Positions 44,001-54,800 of a DNA stretch of 64,000 nt are shown piece after piece. This stretch comes from Closterium sp. NIES-65 (taxonomy: Eukaryota; Streptophyta; Zygnematophyceae; Desmidiales; Closteriaceae): NCBI GenBank assembly GCA_948144175.1, contig CANXME010000236.1, positions 58,100-122,099 of the forward strand. Reading direction: 5' to 3'. Under the pieces are notes generated by a model, which saw only the letters and a list, made by a program, of their open reading frames with translations, did no database searches and was not told where the DNA came from. A program made the position numbers and the translations under genes. The stretch's first letter is position 1. Each line of letters opens with the position of its first letter.

Positions 44001-45234
44001 TGTCTGCCCTGTCTTCACTGTGTGCTGTGCAACAACGCCACACAAGCTGCTTCCTCCAAGTGCTGCCAGCAGGATGTGCCAGAGGGCCCAGAACCTCATC
44101 CCATTCCCCCCATCCATAACCCTCCTCTTTTCCGTTCCCCGCCCCCTGCCTCTCTCCCCTCCCACAAGCAGATTCAAGAGCTTACAGGCGAGCTCTCGAG
44201 CCTCAACAACGCCACACAAGCTGCTTCAGCCAAGCAGTGCCAGCAAATGCGCCAGAATTCCCAGGCATGGCCCCCACCAGTGTACGAGCCCCACATTTCT
44301 CCCTCTACCCTTGATCCCCTTCTTCCTCTCTCCCCTCCCACAAGCAGATTCAAGAGCTTACAGGCGAGCTCTCCAACCTTAACAACGCCACACAGGCTGC
44401 TTCCTCCAAGCGCTGCCAGCAGATGCGCCAGAATTCCCAGGCACGGCCCCCACCAGTGTACGAGCCCCACATTTCTCCCTCTACCCTTGGTCCCCTTCTG
44501 CCTCTCTCCCCTCCCACAAGCAGATTCAAGAGCTCACAGGCGAGCTCTCCAACCTTAACAACGCCACACAGGCTGCTTCCTCCAAGCGCTGCCAGCAGAT
44601 GTGTCAGAGGGCCCAGACACAGACGAAGCTGTACAAGAACTACTGCAACCTGTGGGCCTTTGTGGAGAACAGGTGAGAGATCCAGAAGTAACGGTGTTGA
44701 TGTCTGGCACCTCTTCTCCAAGGAAGAGCCAGCAGATGTGCCAGAGGGCCCAGTCACAGACGAAGCACTACAAGAACTACTGCAACCTGTGGGCCTTCGT
44801 GGAGAACACGTGAGAGGCATGTTCACATCCCCTGTTGGATGTGTTGTGCTGGTTTAGGATTTCCAGAAACATCTGCGACAAAGCGGTGCCAGAAGATGTG
44901 CCAGGGGGCCCAGGCTCAGCAGAAGCAGTACAAGAAAGAACTACTGCAACCTGTGGGCCTTTGTTGAGAAGAGGTGCAAAATGACATTCTTGCACCTTGC
45001 TATTGCATGTGTCGTTACAAGTTTTCACCCTGCCGGGATTTTTTAGGCGCCTTAAAAAAACCACTCTTTAATGTGCCTTGCTTTTGTATGTGCAGTTACA
45101 AGGTTCCTTCCTGCCGAGGCAGCTGTCTACTTTTCAATGACGAGTCGGAGTGCGGGGTGCGCAATGTAACGCGGGACGCGAAGAGGAACGTTGTCTACCA
45201 ATTCATGGAGCCCAGTTTCCTTAACTGCGACTAG
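38082..45234 (+). CDS. Secreted right-handed beta-helix protein with a cysteine-rich EGF-like module
   Basis: Predicted extracellular protein. Exons: 38082-38163, 38290-38429, 38683-38729, 38941-39012, 39481-39672, 40312-40556, 41470-41758, 42286-42505, 44524-44672, 45096-45234. All phases match and total 1,575 nt, 524 aa. An N-terminal signal peptide (FLLVAVLLVVGSGDAEA) is followed by repeated beta-strand turns with FSxNxA and GGAI motifs (residues ~100-330), the pattern of pectin-lyase-like and Pmp-type beta-helices. A cysteine-rich region follows, with CTGCSNDCNSRGTC and CKMGYTLESKCVACSPGFF, then a helical stretch and a Cys-rich tail. It may bind or modify wall or matrix polysaccharide; no catalytic residues are clear. 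The third intron starts with GC (CAG|GCAAGC). Many exons have defective copies beside them. Confidence 0.82.
39047..39186. repeat. Duplication with two palindromes at its junction
   Basis: CTTACTGTTACG-GAGGTGATTT and continuation occurs at 39047-39082 and 39148-39186. Between them are TTTTGAGGCGCCTCAAAA (39088-39105) and TTTTGAGACGCCTCAAAA (39125-39142). The second joins an ACGT-type left half to a GCGC-type right half. Intron of the beta-helix gene. Confidence 0.9.
39738..39806 (+). pseudogene. Copy of the beta-helix exon 5 end
   Basis: It repeats CGCGCCGAGTCACCTTCCAG through AVFK|GTGAGT, with TGA in place of the GGC-GGG codons. Confidence 0.8.
39873..40240 (+). pseudogene. Three copies of the start of beta-helix exon 6
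   Basis: Copies at about 39875, 40029 and 40170 have acceptors and repeat (K/R)DSSPTAGSPLQFTTCVFLNN with changes, then run into C/T-rich intron. The intact exon is 40312-40556. Confidence 0.8.
40583..40698. repeat. Palindrome TTTTGAGGCTCCTCAAAG between two exon-6 copies
   Basis: The palindrome (40583-40600, one centre mismatch) separates the end of intact exon 6 with its intron start (40495-40580) from a second copy of the same segment (40611-40698; FSEGSELYLLQSTFSQNTA|GTAATT). Confidence 0.9.
40771..40965. repeat. Duplicated CACACAGGTTC segment with three family palindromes
   Basis: TTTTGAGAATTCTCAT (40817-40832), CTTGAGTCGACTCTAAAG (40877-40894) and TTTTGAGTCAACTCAAAA (40904-40921) lie within a region where TGTGTGCAGAACACTGTTG and its ACACACAGGTTC tail occur two to three times. 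Confidence 0.8.
41055..41469 (+). pseudogene. Three copies of the start of beta-helix exon 7 with poly-C introns
   Basis: Units begin at about 41055, 41193 and 41332 (period about 138 bp) and repeat acceptor, ARGGGAILTTSPILTSIGTRFSANAV, then a C-run of 9-13 bases. The intact exon begins at 41470 with GGGACGCGC where the copies have GGCACTAGA. Confidence 0.85.
41805..42145 (+). pseudogene. Two downstream copies of the beta-helix exon 7 end
   Basis: Copies at about 41805-41952 and 41995-42144 repeat RRNRAPVYPVSNDMNAGTSD and the KEVQSC|GT end, with small changes; the second has a short duplication at AAACCCTAAACCCTGAAGG. Confidence 0.85.
42595..43080 (+). pseudogene. Three copies of the EGF-like exon 8 end
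   Basis: Copies at about 42600-42696, 42799-42899 and 42980-43080 repeat CKMGYTLESKCVACSPGFFSGQKGRC and TVCGTVDK|GTG. No acceptor precedes them. The first two repeat the intron as well (unit about 197 bp). Confidence 0.85.
43082..43385 (+). repeat. 21-bp minisatellite derived from the end of the EGF-like exon
   Basis: About fourteen units of GTGGACAAGGTGCGTGGTAGT. The core GTGGACAAG|GTGCGTGG is the exon end and donor of the preceding copies, so a splice junction has become a minisatellite. The frame reads DKVRGSV. Confidence 0.9.
43430..43926 (+). pseudogene. Three further copies of the EGF-like exon 8 end
   Basis: Copies at about 43435-43541, 43632-43741 and 43818-43926 repeat CKMGYTMESKCVAC and the GTVDK end. 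The second and third carry single-base gains that shift the frame (CCAGGGGTTCTTC; GGGTTCTTTCTCC). Confidence 0.8.
44028..44430 (+). pseudogene. Copies of beta-helix exon 9 start
   Basis: Copies near 44030-44095, 44169-44268 and 44348-44445 repeat IQELTGELSSLNNATQAASSKRCQQM with acceptors and then break off. The intact exon is 44524-44672. Confidence 0.8.
44715..44975 (+). pseudogene. Two copies of beta-helix exon 9 end
   Basis: Copies at about 44715-44812 and 44871-44974 repeat CCAGCAGATGTGCCAG through YKNYCNLWAFVEN and the GTGAGA/GTGCAA donor; the second contains a GAAA insertion. Confidence 0.8.
45039..45060. repeat. Palindrome TTTTTTAGGCGCCTTAAAAA at a duplication junction
   Basis: A diverged GCGC-centre member of the family separates two copies of the exon-10 start: about 44992-45036 (TGCACCTTGCTATTGCATGTG...CTGCCG) and 45071-45117. 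Confidence 0.85.
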
Positions 45235-46520
45235 TAGGCATAACCTCGCCTTCGCCCATACCCTTGGGGTATTGAATCTAGTGATCCTCTCATTTCTCCA
45301 CCGGCCCATTGTTCCACGAATTATGATGCTATATATGGTGGCAACACCATAAGAAACCTAAGTTTCTTATGGTGCTTCCCTTCTGAAAACATTGGCGTTA
45401 TATTTTTTGCCAATGTGTAGATTGAAACGTGTGGATGGAAACCTGGCCACAGCATAAAAAAATAACGTTTCTTTTGGTGAAATTGCAAATGGTCCAGATG
45501 TAGAAAGCGATAACCACGCATGGGTGCATTGAGTAACGAATAATGTCCAACTCGTTGATGAGGATCTGTCTCTTGTTGAGTGGGAGTTGTTGAAAGCCAA
45601 GCTTTGCGAGCCTCTTCCCCTGATGCAAGGCTGGCAGAGCAACAGATGGGATGCAGCGATCCCACAGTCATCAACAACTTACAACTTATTTCGCGTACGA
45701 ATGGGTAACGCTCACGAGATATTTGAATTCGCAGGCACAGTAACTTGGAGTGTCGTCATCCGGTCGTATTACAGTATGTGTAACAGGCGGCTCGTTGGAA
45801 CCGAGGCTTTCGCCGGGCAACGACTGCTCTGCTCTCGATTCCCTGTGATGTCTGTCACACCACCGCCAATGCCCTCACAAGAATTTTGTGTGGTGGATTG
45901 GTCGAGCTATATGAGTGGCCATCCGTCTTCTGCTGCACTGATGTTTCAAGGACTGGCGTAATTGTCCATTGGTCATCCAGTGCGGTTCGGTCGAATTCGA
46001 GACGTTACAAAACGGTTATTGTCTATCACCGTGTTAGACCGTAACGCACCTCCTCATATTTTCAGTGAATTTCCCTGCTGCTTTTCACTCCCTTCCATGT
46101 CACTCGCATTCTTGCTCCTAACTTTCACTTCAATAGTTCCCTCTACTATAATAACTTCAGCTGCAAAGGTCGTTCTGTCATTTGTGTCCTAGATATTCAA
46201 AAGGTTTACGTACGCGACTGCAGACGATAGGGAAGATCGTCCAGTAGATTGTAGTATTTTAGCAGTTTAGCACATGATCAACTAGTGTGCTAGTGGATAA
46301 TGTTTCTTATTACCGCTCTCGCATACAATAGTCCCTTTCAGCTATTATTGCTGTCTTCCTTGTTTACCTTTAGGCAGGAAGGCTTGCGCTGCAGGCGATG
46401 ACATATCTAAGTACTGATTCGTCAATTCTTACAACTTAGCGGGCATTAGTAGCCACGCGCCTTCTTTTCGCGTTTCGTAATTTTCTCCGGCCACTCGCTT
46501 GAAGCCCGCCACTCAATTGT
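45235..46520. other. Intergenic region upstream of the neurochondrin-like gene
   Basis: No exon is recognisable; short open frames lack homology that I can see. It contains the 30-bp palindrome at 45345-45374. It should hold the downstream gene's promoter and the upstream gene's 3' UTR. Confidence 0.5.
45345..45374. repeat. 30-bp near-perfect palindrome
   Basis: CACCATAAGAAAC pairs with GTTTCTTATGGTG, with a mismatched pair in the centre. It lies about 110 bp after the stop codon of the beta-helix gene, so it could form a 3' UTR or terminator hairpin. Confidence 0.65.
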
Positions 46521-47455
46521 ATGCGTGCTCTGAAAATGGCGGAACTTAAGACTCAAGAGTTCGAAGCAGATGGAGTCGACACCATAGTTACAGCAGACGA
46601 CCGACCTTCACCGCGCAGCAAGCCTGCTTATGGCACGTTTCTGCGAGGGATGTGGCCGTTCAGTCACAGCGCCAAGTATCACTCCCACAATAGTCACACT
46701 CCCAACGATCACAATTTCGCGCACACTCGGTCTCTGAAAGAGACGATCAAGCACCACCTTTCTCCCGACCCTAAACCATCCGAACCTGCAGCCGTACCTT
46801 CAACCGAACCTCTAGCCGAACCAGGCACGCCGGAGCTACAGCAAGCGAGCCGCTCCCCTGGGAAACGAGGCTTTCTCGGCCTGCTACAATCCCGATCGCG
46901 CCGAGACCGAACCTCGTCCCATACCTCGTCTATAGGCTCGGAGTCGAGCAGCGGGACAGGTGGGAAGTCTGTATCTGGACCGACGACAGCCAGACGCAAA
47001 ACTGCGTCAAGATCGTCCTTTGGGATGGAGTCGGGAAGCGAAAAGGAACTTGAAGCGGTCCCTGGCAATGTCACTGAAGCTGCTGACAGCGGCGCTTCTG
47101 CTGCGGCAGACCCGTTGCTGGACATGTCGCACGCGTCGCCATCCCAGTCGCACACGTCGCCGTCACAGTCACACACGTCGCCGTCGCAGTCGCAGTCGTC
47201 GGAACTGCTGCTGGGAAACCCGCTCAAGAAAACCAACGTCAAGGTTTTGGACGATGACGAAGTTCGCCAGACGTTCGCAGGCCCTTCGCGAATGGAGGTG
47301 GACGAAGGGCCAATGCATCAAGGGCCCGCGGTTTCACTAGCGGATAACACGGAAGACGAAGTGACTAGTGCGAATTCTGTTAGCCATCTAGTCGGAGACA
47401 GAGAAAATTCATCAGTTGTGGAGGAGGAGAAAGAGGCTTCGGCGTTTGCTGCAGG

Positions 47456-47506
<51 letters not shown>

Positions 47507-48831
47507 TGCCGCTGCTGTCGCTGCTGCACCTGCTACTGCTCCCCTTGTTGCTGCTCCTCCTCCTGTTGATCCTCCTGCTGCCGTTCCACTTGCTGCTGCT
47601 CCTCCTCCTGCTACTGTTCCCGCTGCTGCTGTTCCTCCTCCTCCTGCCGCTGTTCCCGCTGCTGCTGTTCCTCCTCCTGCTGCTGCTGTTCCTCTCACTG
47701 AGGCCAAGGCTGTGGAGAATGGCATGCAGGAACTGACCATGAATGAAGTGCCAGCACACAGCAGCACGGAGGCTCCACACAACAGTGATGGCTTAGATGA
47801 CGTTGGTGGGTCTTCACTGCTTGGGTCTTATACATCTGAAGGGCTGCTGCTCGTGACTGCTGCTGCCCCTGCTGCTGTTGCTTCTATTGCGCCTGCTGCT
47901 GCTGCTGCTGCTGCTGCGCCCGCTTCTCTTGCTCCTGCTGCTCCTGCTCCTGCTGCTGATGCGATCCCGTTGGGGGTTACGCTTGCAAATTTTATCCCAG
48001 AGTCTGCTGCTGCTGCTTCGGCTGTTGCTGCTTCGGCCGCTGCTGCTGTGGAGGAAGTAGGGCAGGAGGGAGAGGAGCAGGATGATAGGGGGAGGAAGGA
48101 TGGGGAGGAGGCGAAGGAGGAGGAGGACATGGGGGAGAAAGAGGATCAGGAGGAAGGGGGGAGGAAGGTTGAGGAGGAGGGTGAGAGAAAGGAGGAGATG
48201 GAGGGACCGATGACAACAGAGATTGTCAAGGAGGAGAGAAAGAGGGAGGAGGAAATTGAGGTGGTTGAGGAGGAGACGAGGGGGAAGGAGGAGGGGGAAG
48301 AGGAGGGCGGAGGGCCTGTTACTGTGAGCATGGATATTTCAGTTGGTGGGGACGATGGAGCATGGGATGAAGGGATGATGGAAGAGGAAAGTGCCACAGA
48401 GCAAGGGGGTGCAACCTCTGCTGCCGCTGCTCCTGCTGACGCCGCTGCTCCCTCTGTTGCCACTGCCGATGCAGCAGCTGCTGCTCTTGAGTCGACTCAA
48501 AAGTCACCTGCTGCTCTTGATGCCCCAGCACACCCCTCACACGAGCCTTCCACGTCTCTTGATGCCCCAGCACACCCCTCACACGAGCCTTCCACGTCTC
48601 TGGACGCATGTCTGCACCTGCTGATGAGCATAGACGAAGCTGACATGGCGGCAGGCCTGGTAGCTGCAGCAGGCCACGTGGCATGCGGGGACGCTGACGT
48701 GGTGCATGAGGTGTTTTGACGCGCTGCCCTTTCACTTCGTCCGATCGCTGCTGGAAGAATCAGTGGGGGAGAGGCTTGAAGCAACAGCACTGGGACCAAC
48801 GCAGGATCCACCAACATCAGCGTCAGCAGCA

Positions 48832-48862
<31 letters not shown>

Positions 48863-51800
48863 TGTCTGTACTCGTGGTGGTCACTGAGCAACCGGAACTA
48901 GCCTGTCTGCCTCCTGTACTCCACCTGCTGGACCCTCTCAGCCAGATTATTCTCCACGGGTGATGTGAACGTTTGAGCCGTCTCAAACTCTGTTTTGGAG
49001 TCTCTATCCTGCTGCTCCTTCCCCTCCTCCCTCCCTCCCCACAACCACATGCGCACTGTTTCTCTCTTCCAAGACGCCTGCCTGTGTGATCTTGCTTGCC
49101 TCTCTTCCTGTGTGTATATATATGGTTACACATACATACACATTTTGATCCTTCCCCTCCTCCCTCCTTCCCCACAACTACCAGGCGGACAGTGTCTCTC
49201 GTCCGAGACGCTTGCCTATGTGTGCTGGCGGTGGCGCGGGGATCAGAAGCGGGCATGCGGGCGTGCAGGGAGCAAGGCATGCTCGGGGTGGTCGCTCGCT
49301 CTCTTGCTGCCATCACAGGTATCGACACACCACTTGTGACTGGTCCCATATTGAAATCACTTTTGAGAATTCCCAAAAGTGATTTCAATATAGCCGGGGT
49401 GGTCGCTCGCTCTCTTGCTGCCACCACAGGTATCGACACAGTGACTGGTGCCATTGCTGCCATGACAGGTATCGTGATGTGGCACATGCATGGGTGGGTG
49501 GTAAAGCATGTGAGGTCATGAATGAACGGCTCAGAAGGAGGCATGAGGGCATGAGGGTAGGAGGGCAGGGCATGAGGGAGAAGAGCCTCTTGTGACATGG
49601 TCACATGGTCACATCACATGGTCACATGGTCACATGGTCACATCACATGGTCACATGGTCACATGGTCACATCACATGGTCACATGGTCACATGGTCACA
49701 TCACATGGTCACATGGTCACGTGGTCACATGGTCACGTGGTCACTTGGTCACATGGTCACGTGGTCACACCACATGGTCACATGGTCACGTGGTCACATC
49801 ACATGGTCACGTGGTCACATGGTCACATGGGCTGGTGTGCAGGGAGAAGAGCATCTTGTGTTGGCCGCACGCTCTGTTAGCTTGTGTGGTGTTGTCACCA
49901 TGGTACTGTGTTCACCCTTTTCCCCTTCACACATGTGTCATTCATACACCCCTTGTTGTATAAGATTTTTCAATCAGACTCCCTCTTCCCCTCCTCCCCC
50001 CCCTTGCCCCCCTTTTCCCCCGCCCCCCGCCTTTCCCCACCCTCCTGTTGTTAACGCTTCTCTCAACTCTCCCCTTTTCTTCCCTCCTACTCACAGACCC
50101 TTCCTGTTCAGCTCTTAAGGTCTCTTTTGAGGCGCCTCAAAGAGGTCGTTTTTGAGGCGCCTCAAAGAGGTCGTTTTTGAGGCGCCTCAAAGAGGTCGTT
50201 TCTGAGGCGCCTCAGAAACGTCCTGTTGTTAACGCTTCTCTCAACTCTCCCCTTTTCTTCCCTCCTACTCACAGACCCTTCCTGCTCAGCTCTTGCAGCG
50301 GACCTGCTAAGCGTTCTGGTCAATGCTGCATCTCCCCTCGATATCTTCCAACACGGAGACTCGCTTGCTGCTGCTGTGAGTTCCCCCCTGTCCCCCATCC
50401 CAGTTCCCGTTTCCCCCTCCCCCCCCGTCACCATTTCTTGTCTCAAATTCACCAAACTGTTCCTATCATGCTCCTTATGCAAGCAAGTGCTAAGCTTTCG
50501 TGTTGCCTCTGCCCCTTCTCTCAATAGTTCATTCGTTACCATCTGCTTCTCAGGTGCCAGCCCTAGCAAGGCAGCTCGCATCAAGCGAGTTTTGAGACGT
50601 TTCAAAGTTTCATTACCATCTCCTTCTCAGGTGCCAGCCCTTGCAAGGCAGCTAGCCTCAAGTGAAGACAGCAGCAGCAAGCACAAGATAGTGACCCTGC
50701 TGCTCATTCTTGTCTTGATTACCACCACTCTGTTCTGTTACCCTCTGGTCACCATACCAGGTGCCAGCCCTAGCAAGGCAGCTAGCATCAAGCGAAGACA
50801 GCAGCAGCAAGCACAAGATAGTCACCCTGCTGCTCGCTCTGCTCTCGACAACTCAACAGCAACAGAACCACCGCCCTGCATTGTCTAGCGCTACTCAAAG
50901 CACCGCTGAGCCGGAGCAGTTAGAGGGTCTGGTTCAGCAGGGCGTGAAGAGGCTTGAGCCTGTTGTGGCTGGTCGAGTGTGGGCAGCAGACCTTCGGGGT
51001 GGCATTCAGTGCATTCTCTCTTCCACCACTGGTTAGTACTGCTTCCCTGGCCTCCTTTCCTGTTCTCTGGTGAGGTTCCTGCTCTCAGGGTACTGCCTCA
51101 ATGCAAGGTAGCAGAGCAGCCAGATGGTTTGGTGTGCTGCAGAGCGCGAAGAGCCTCGAGTCGAGCCTGTTGTGGCTGGTCGGGTGCGGGCGGCAGATCT
51201 TCGGGGGGGCATTCAGATTATCCTACTGTCTTCCACAGGTTAGTAGTGCTGGCCTATTCCTCCTTTCTTCCTTGCGGCTCCGAAGGTAGTGAGGCTCCTC
51301 AAGGTATCTTCTCAGGTATTCTCAGTGCGAGTTCAGTTGCACTGCCCTCGTTTTCCTTTGCTGTGGTTTTGGCTCATTGGGTTGATGCCACCATGAAAGA
51401 CACCTGGCACCTGCCTTGCCCCCGCAGGCTCTGATCTGTCTGGAGGGCCTTGATTGATTCCCTGCTTGCTGTCTGGTTGTCGGCAGCCAAAAACACGCTC
51501 TGTTCTCCTTCTCTCCCCCTCTTCCTCCCCTCCCGCTTCCCTCCCCGACGCTTCCCCTCTGCCAGTATCGAATGAGAGTCAGCAAGACGCTTTTCACCTG
51601 GCTCATGTGGTTACCAGCATTCTTGGAGATTCTTGGCTCGCCGGGCCTCCTGAAAATACACCTGAGAATTTCCCTGGCTCTTCTCCTCCGGAAAATATTC
51701 TAGACTACAGGTGAGACTCTTCGAGTCTATATTACCTTGATCTCTCTTTGGCCAGGTGCTTAAATCTACAACCTGCAACCTTTGTTTGTTTGTTTGCTTT

Positions 51801-54800
51801 TTGTGTTCTTTTCTGTGATTCCAAGGAAAATATTATTCCCTGCCCGCCTAACCTCGTGCCCTTTCCTACCCTCGTGCCCCCCCCTTCTCTCACTCCAACC
51901 CCACTCCCCATCCCTGCTCCAACCAGCTTTGTGCTGGCCCTCTTGCGAATAGCAAAGCAGGATATTCCCTGTCTTCTCGACACCCTAGCTCGCCTTACAA
52001 TTGAAACTGACCCCGTCACTGACCCCAATGCTGACCCCGATACTGACCCCGGAACTGACCCCGAGACTGACCCCAGTTCTGACCCCATTACTGAAACCAT
52101 CACTGACCCGCATCAACCAGAGGACAGCTTAAAGCAGAACAGCATGCGAGAGAGGAATGGGGAAGACTGTAATGGAGAAGCAGCAGAGAGTGCAGAGAGT
52201 AACACTGATAGTGGTAACCACATGCTCAATGGTAACCGCACTCTCAGTGCTGGTAACCACACATCCGCAATGGATACAGAGGATAGCACTGGCAGCAGAA
52301 GCAGCACTACCAGCACGGGTAGTAGCACAGGGATAACCAAGCTGCATGGCACTGGTAAAGCCGAGAGCAATCTGAGCAAGCAGAGCAATCTGAGCAAGCA
52401 GAGTAAGCTGAGTGGCAGCAGCTGGGCGGATCAGAGCAAACTCAATGCGGATGCTGCTTGGGTTGCCCTAGGAGGCAATCTAGACCGTTTCGGGCCTGGA
52501 AACGCAGGAGTTCTGGCGGTATAGGGGCCAGTGCAGGAGGTGGAGGAGGAGGAGGGGGAGGAGGAGGGGGGTTGGGGAGATCTGGAGGGTTGGCGAGAGG
52601 AGGGGGGTGGTTTGGGTAGGTCTGGGGAGGTGGGCTTATGAGGAGTGGAGGGCTAGGGGGAGGCGGAGGGGGAGGGTTAGGGGGAGGGGGGGGGGGGAGG
52701 TTTGGATAGAATGAACTCTATAGTGCCTACGAATGAGGATTGGAGATCTGTAGTGAAAGATATGAAGGATGCGATATGGGAGCCTCCTACTAACGCGGAT
52801 GGGGGGAGGAGGAGGTGCGGGGGGTGGGGGAGGAGGTGGAGGAGGAGGAGAGGGAGGGGAGAGTGGTCTAGGGGAGCTCAGTATAGAAGAGTTTGCAGCT
52901 ATGGAGGAGGATGCAGGAGGTGCGGAGGATGCCGGACCTCCGGATGAGGTTCGGCAGGCACAGCAGCAGCTGGATCGGTGCTTCAGACTGGTTGAAACGG
53001 CTGTGGGCTTACTAACGAGAGCTGGAGAAAAGGCTGAAGGGGGGGAGGCTGTATCAGCTGAAAGGCAGACCAACGGGGTGTCTCTAGGGCATCTCTCTGA
53101 AAGGCAGCTCTCTGTAAAGGAGCTATCTGTAAGGGAGCAATCTGAGAGGCTCAGGCTATGTACAGAGCTGGTGGATGGAGCATTGAAGGACGTCCTAGTG
53201 TTTCTGCAGCTGGCCCAGCAGCGGGAGTGGTGGTGTGGGGAGGCGGTGGTGGCGTGTGTGCGCGTGGCGGGGGCGTGCCTGGCTGCTGCGCCCTCGGCTC
53301 ACAGGAAGAGAGCTGGGCGGCTGCTGGGGTTCCTGCTAGCAGTCACAGGCGCGCAGGAGGAGAGGTGAGTGGGGGACAGAGAGCGCATGGATTGGTTATG
53401 TGAACTCTGTGCCTGTCTGCTGCGCCCTCGGCTCACAGGCAGAGGGCCGGGCGGCTGCTGGGGTTCCTGCTAGCAGTCACAGGCGCGCAGGAGGAGAGGT
53501 GAGTGGGGGACAGAGAGCGCATGGATTGGTTATGTGAACTCTGTGCCTGTCTGCTGCGCCCTCGGCTCACAGGCAGAGGGCTGGGCGGCTGCTGGGGTTC
53601 CTTCTGGGAGTCACAGGCGCGCAAGAGGAAAGGTGAGCACAGGGCAAGGGAGAGGCTTGAACGGGGGTTTGGAGGAGGTTTAGGAGGGAAGGTGGGGGAG
53701 GTAGGGGTGGGTTCTTTCCTTACCATTCCTTGCCTGTTCTTATCAATCCCTACCAATCTTCACCTCTCCTCCCGCTCTGTCCTTCAATCCCAAGCCATTC
53801 CTCCTAGCTGTATGTTACCTGTTGTCTGCACTGTTGTCAATCCTCTGTGCCTGTGGTACCACTCCTTACATTTTCTTACCTCTCCGTACCACTCCTTACC
53901 TTACCACTCTATACCTTCTTTCCTCCCCTTGTCGCACCTCCTCCAGGCCACTCCTAGCTGTGCAGTACATGCTGCCTGCGTTGGTGCACATCACCAGTGA
54001 GCCACGTGGCTGCACATCATTGGTCAAGAGAGGAGGCCACATCCACGTGAGCAAAAAAACGCACATAGAAGACACAATAGAAAACACTATCTTGTCTCCC
54101 TAGATCTTTTCTCATAGAGCATTGTAGCAATGTAGGGATGCTCAATGTAAATAGAGCAATGTACATTGAGAGCTGCAATGCTCAGCTCACTCATTGAGCT
54201 TGCCCAAAACATGGCCCTTGAGATTGCCCAAACCAACATACATAGACTGCAGCAGTATCCTCAGACTGTACTGTACTGTACTGCAGCAGTTGGGGCTGTA
54301 CTGTACTCACCAACTGCTGTACTGCAGTTGGTGTTGGGTCATCTGTGGCATCACACGCATGCATGCATGTCTCCTTGTCACTCATGGCGGGAGGGCAGCA
54401 GCAGCAGCACTAGAGAAAGGCTTTAGCAAGGATGAAAGAGAGTGAAAAAAAAAACCCTAGCTAGGAGAACTCTGATTGCAAAAAGCTGTACTCGCCAGCT
54501 GTACTGCAGTTGGTGTTGGGGCACCTGTGGCATCACACACATGCATGTCTCCTCCCCCATCCCTCCTTCCTTTCTCCCCTCCCGCCCATCAGCTCATAGA
54601 CTACATGGTGGAAACAGCGCGCACCAACATGCACCACAGCTGTGGTCAGGACCGAGGAGGGGCAGACGAGCCTCATGCCTTATGTGTCCTCCCACCCCGC
54701 CCGCCTCCCTCATCCCCTCACCCCCCTTTCCCCCCCCATCAGCTCATAGACTACATGGTGGAAACAGCGCGCACCAACATGCACCACCAGCTGTGGTCAG

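Noticed and set aside
7462-50218. Palindromes as cloning linkers (centres are EcoRI, SalI, KasI and AatII sites)
   Set aside because: They keep AT-rich arms, show graded divergence, lie in frame in genes and border different local duplications. Linker artefacts would not behave this way.
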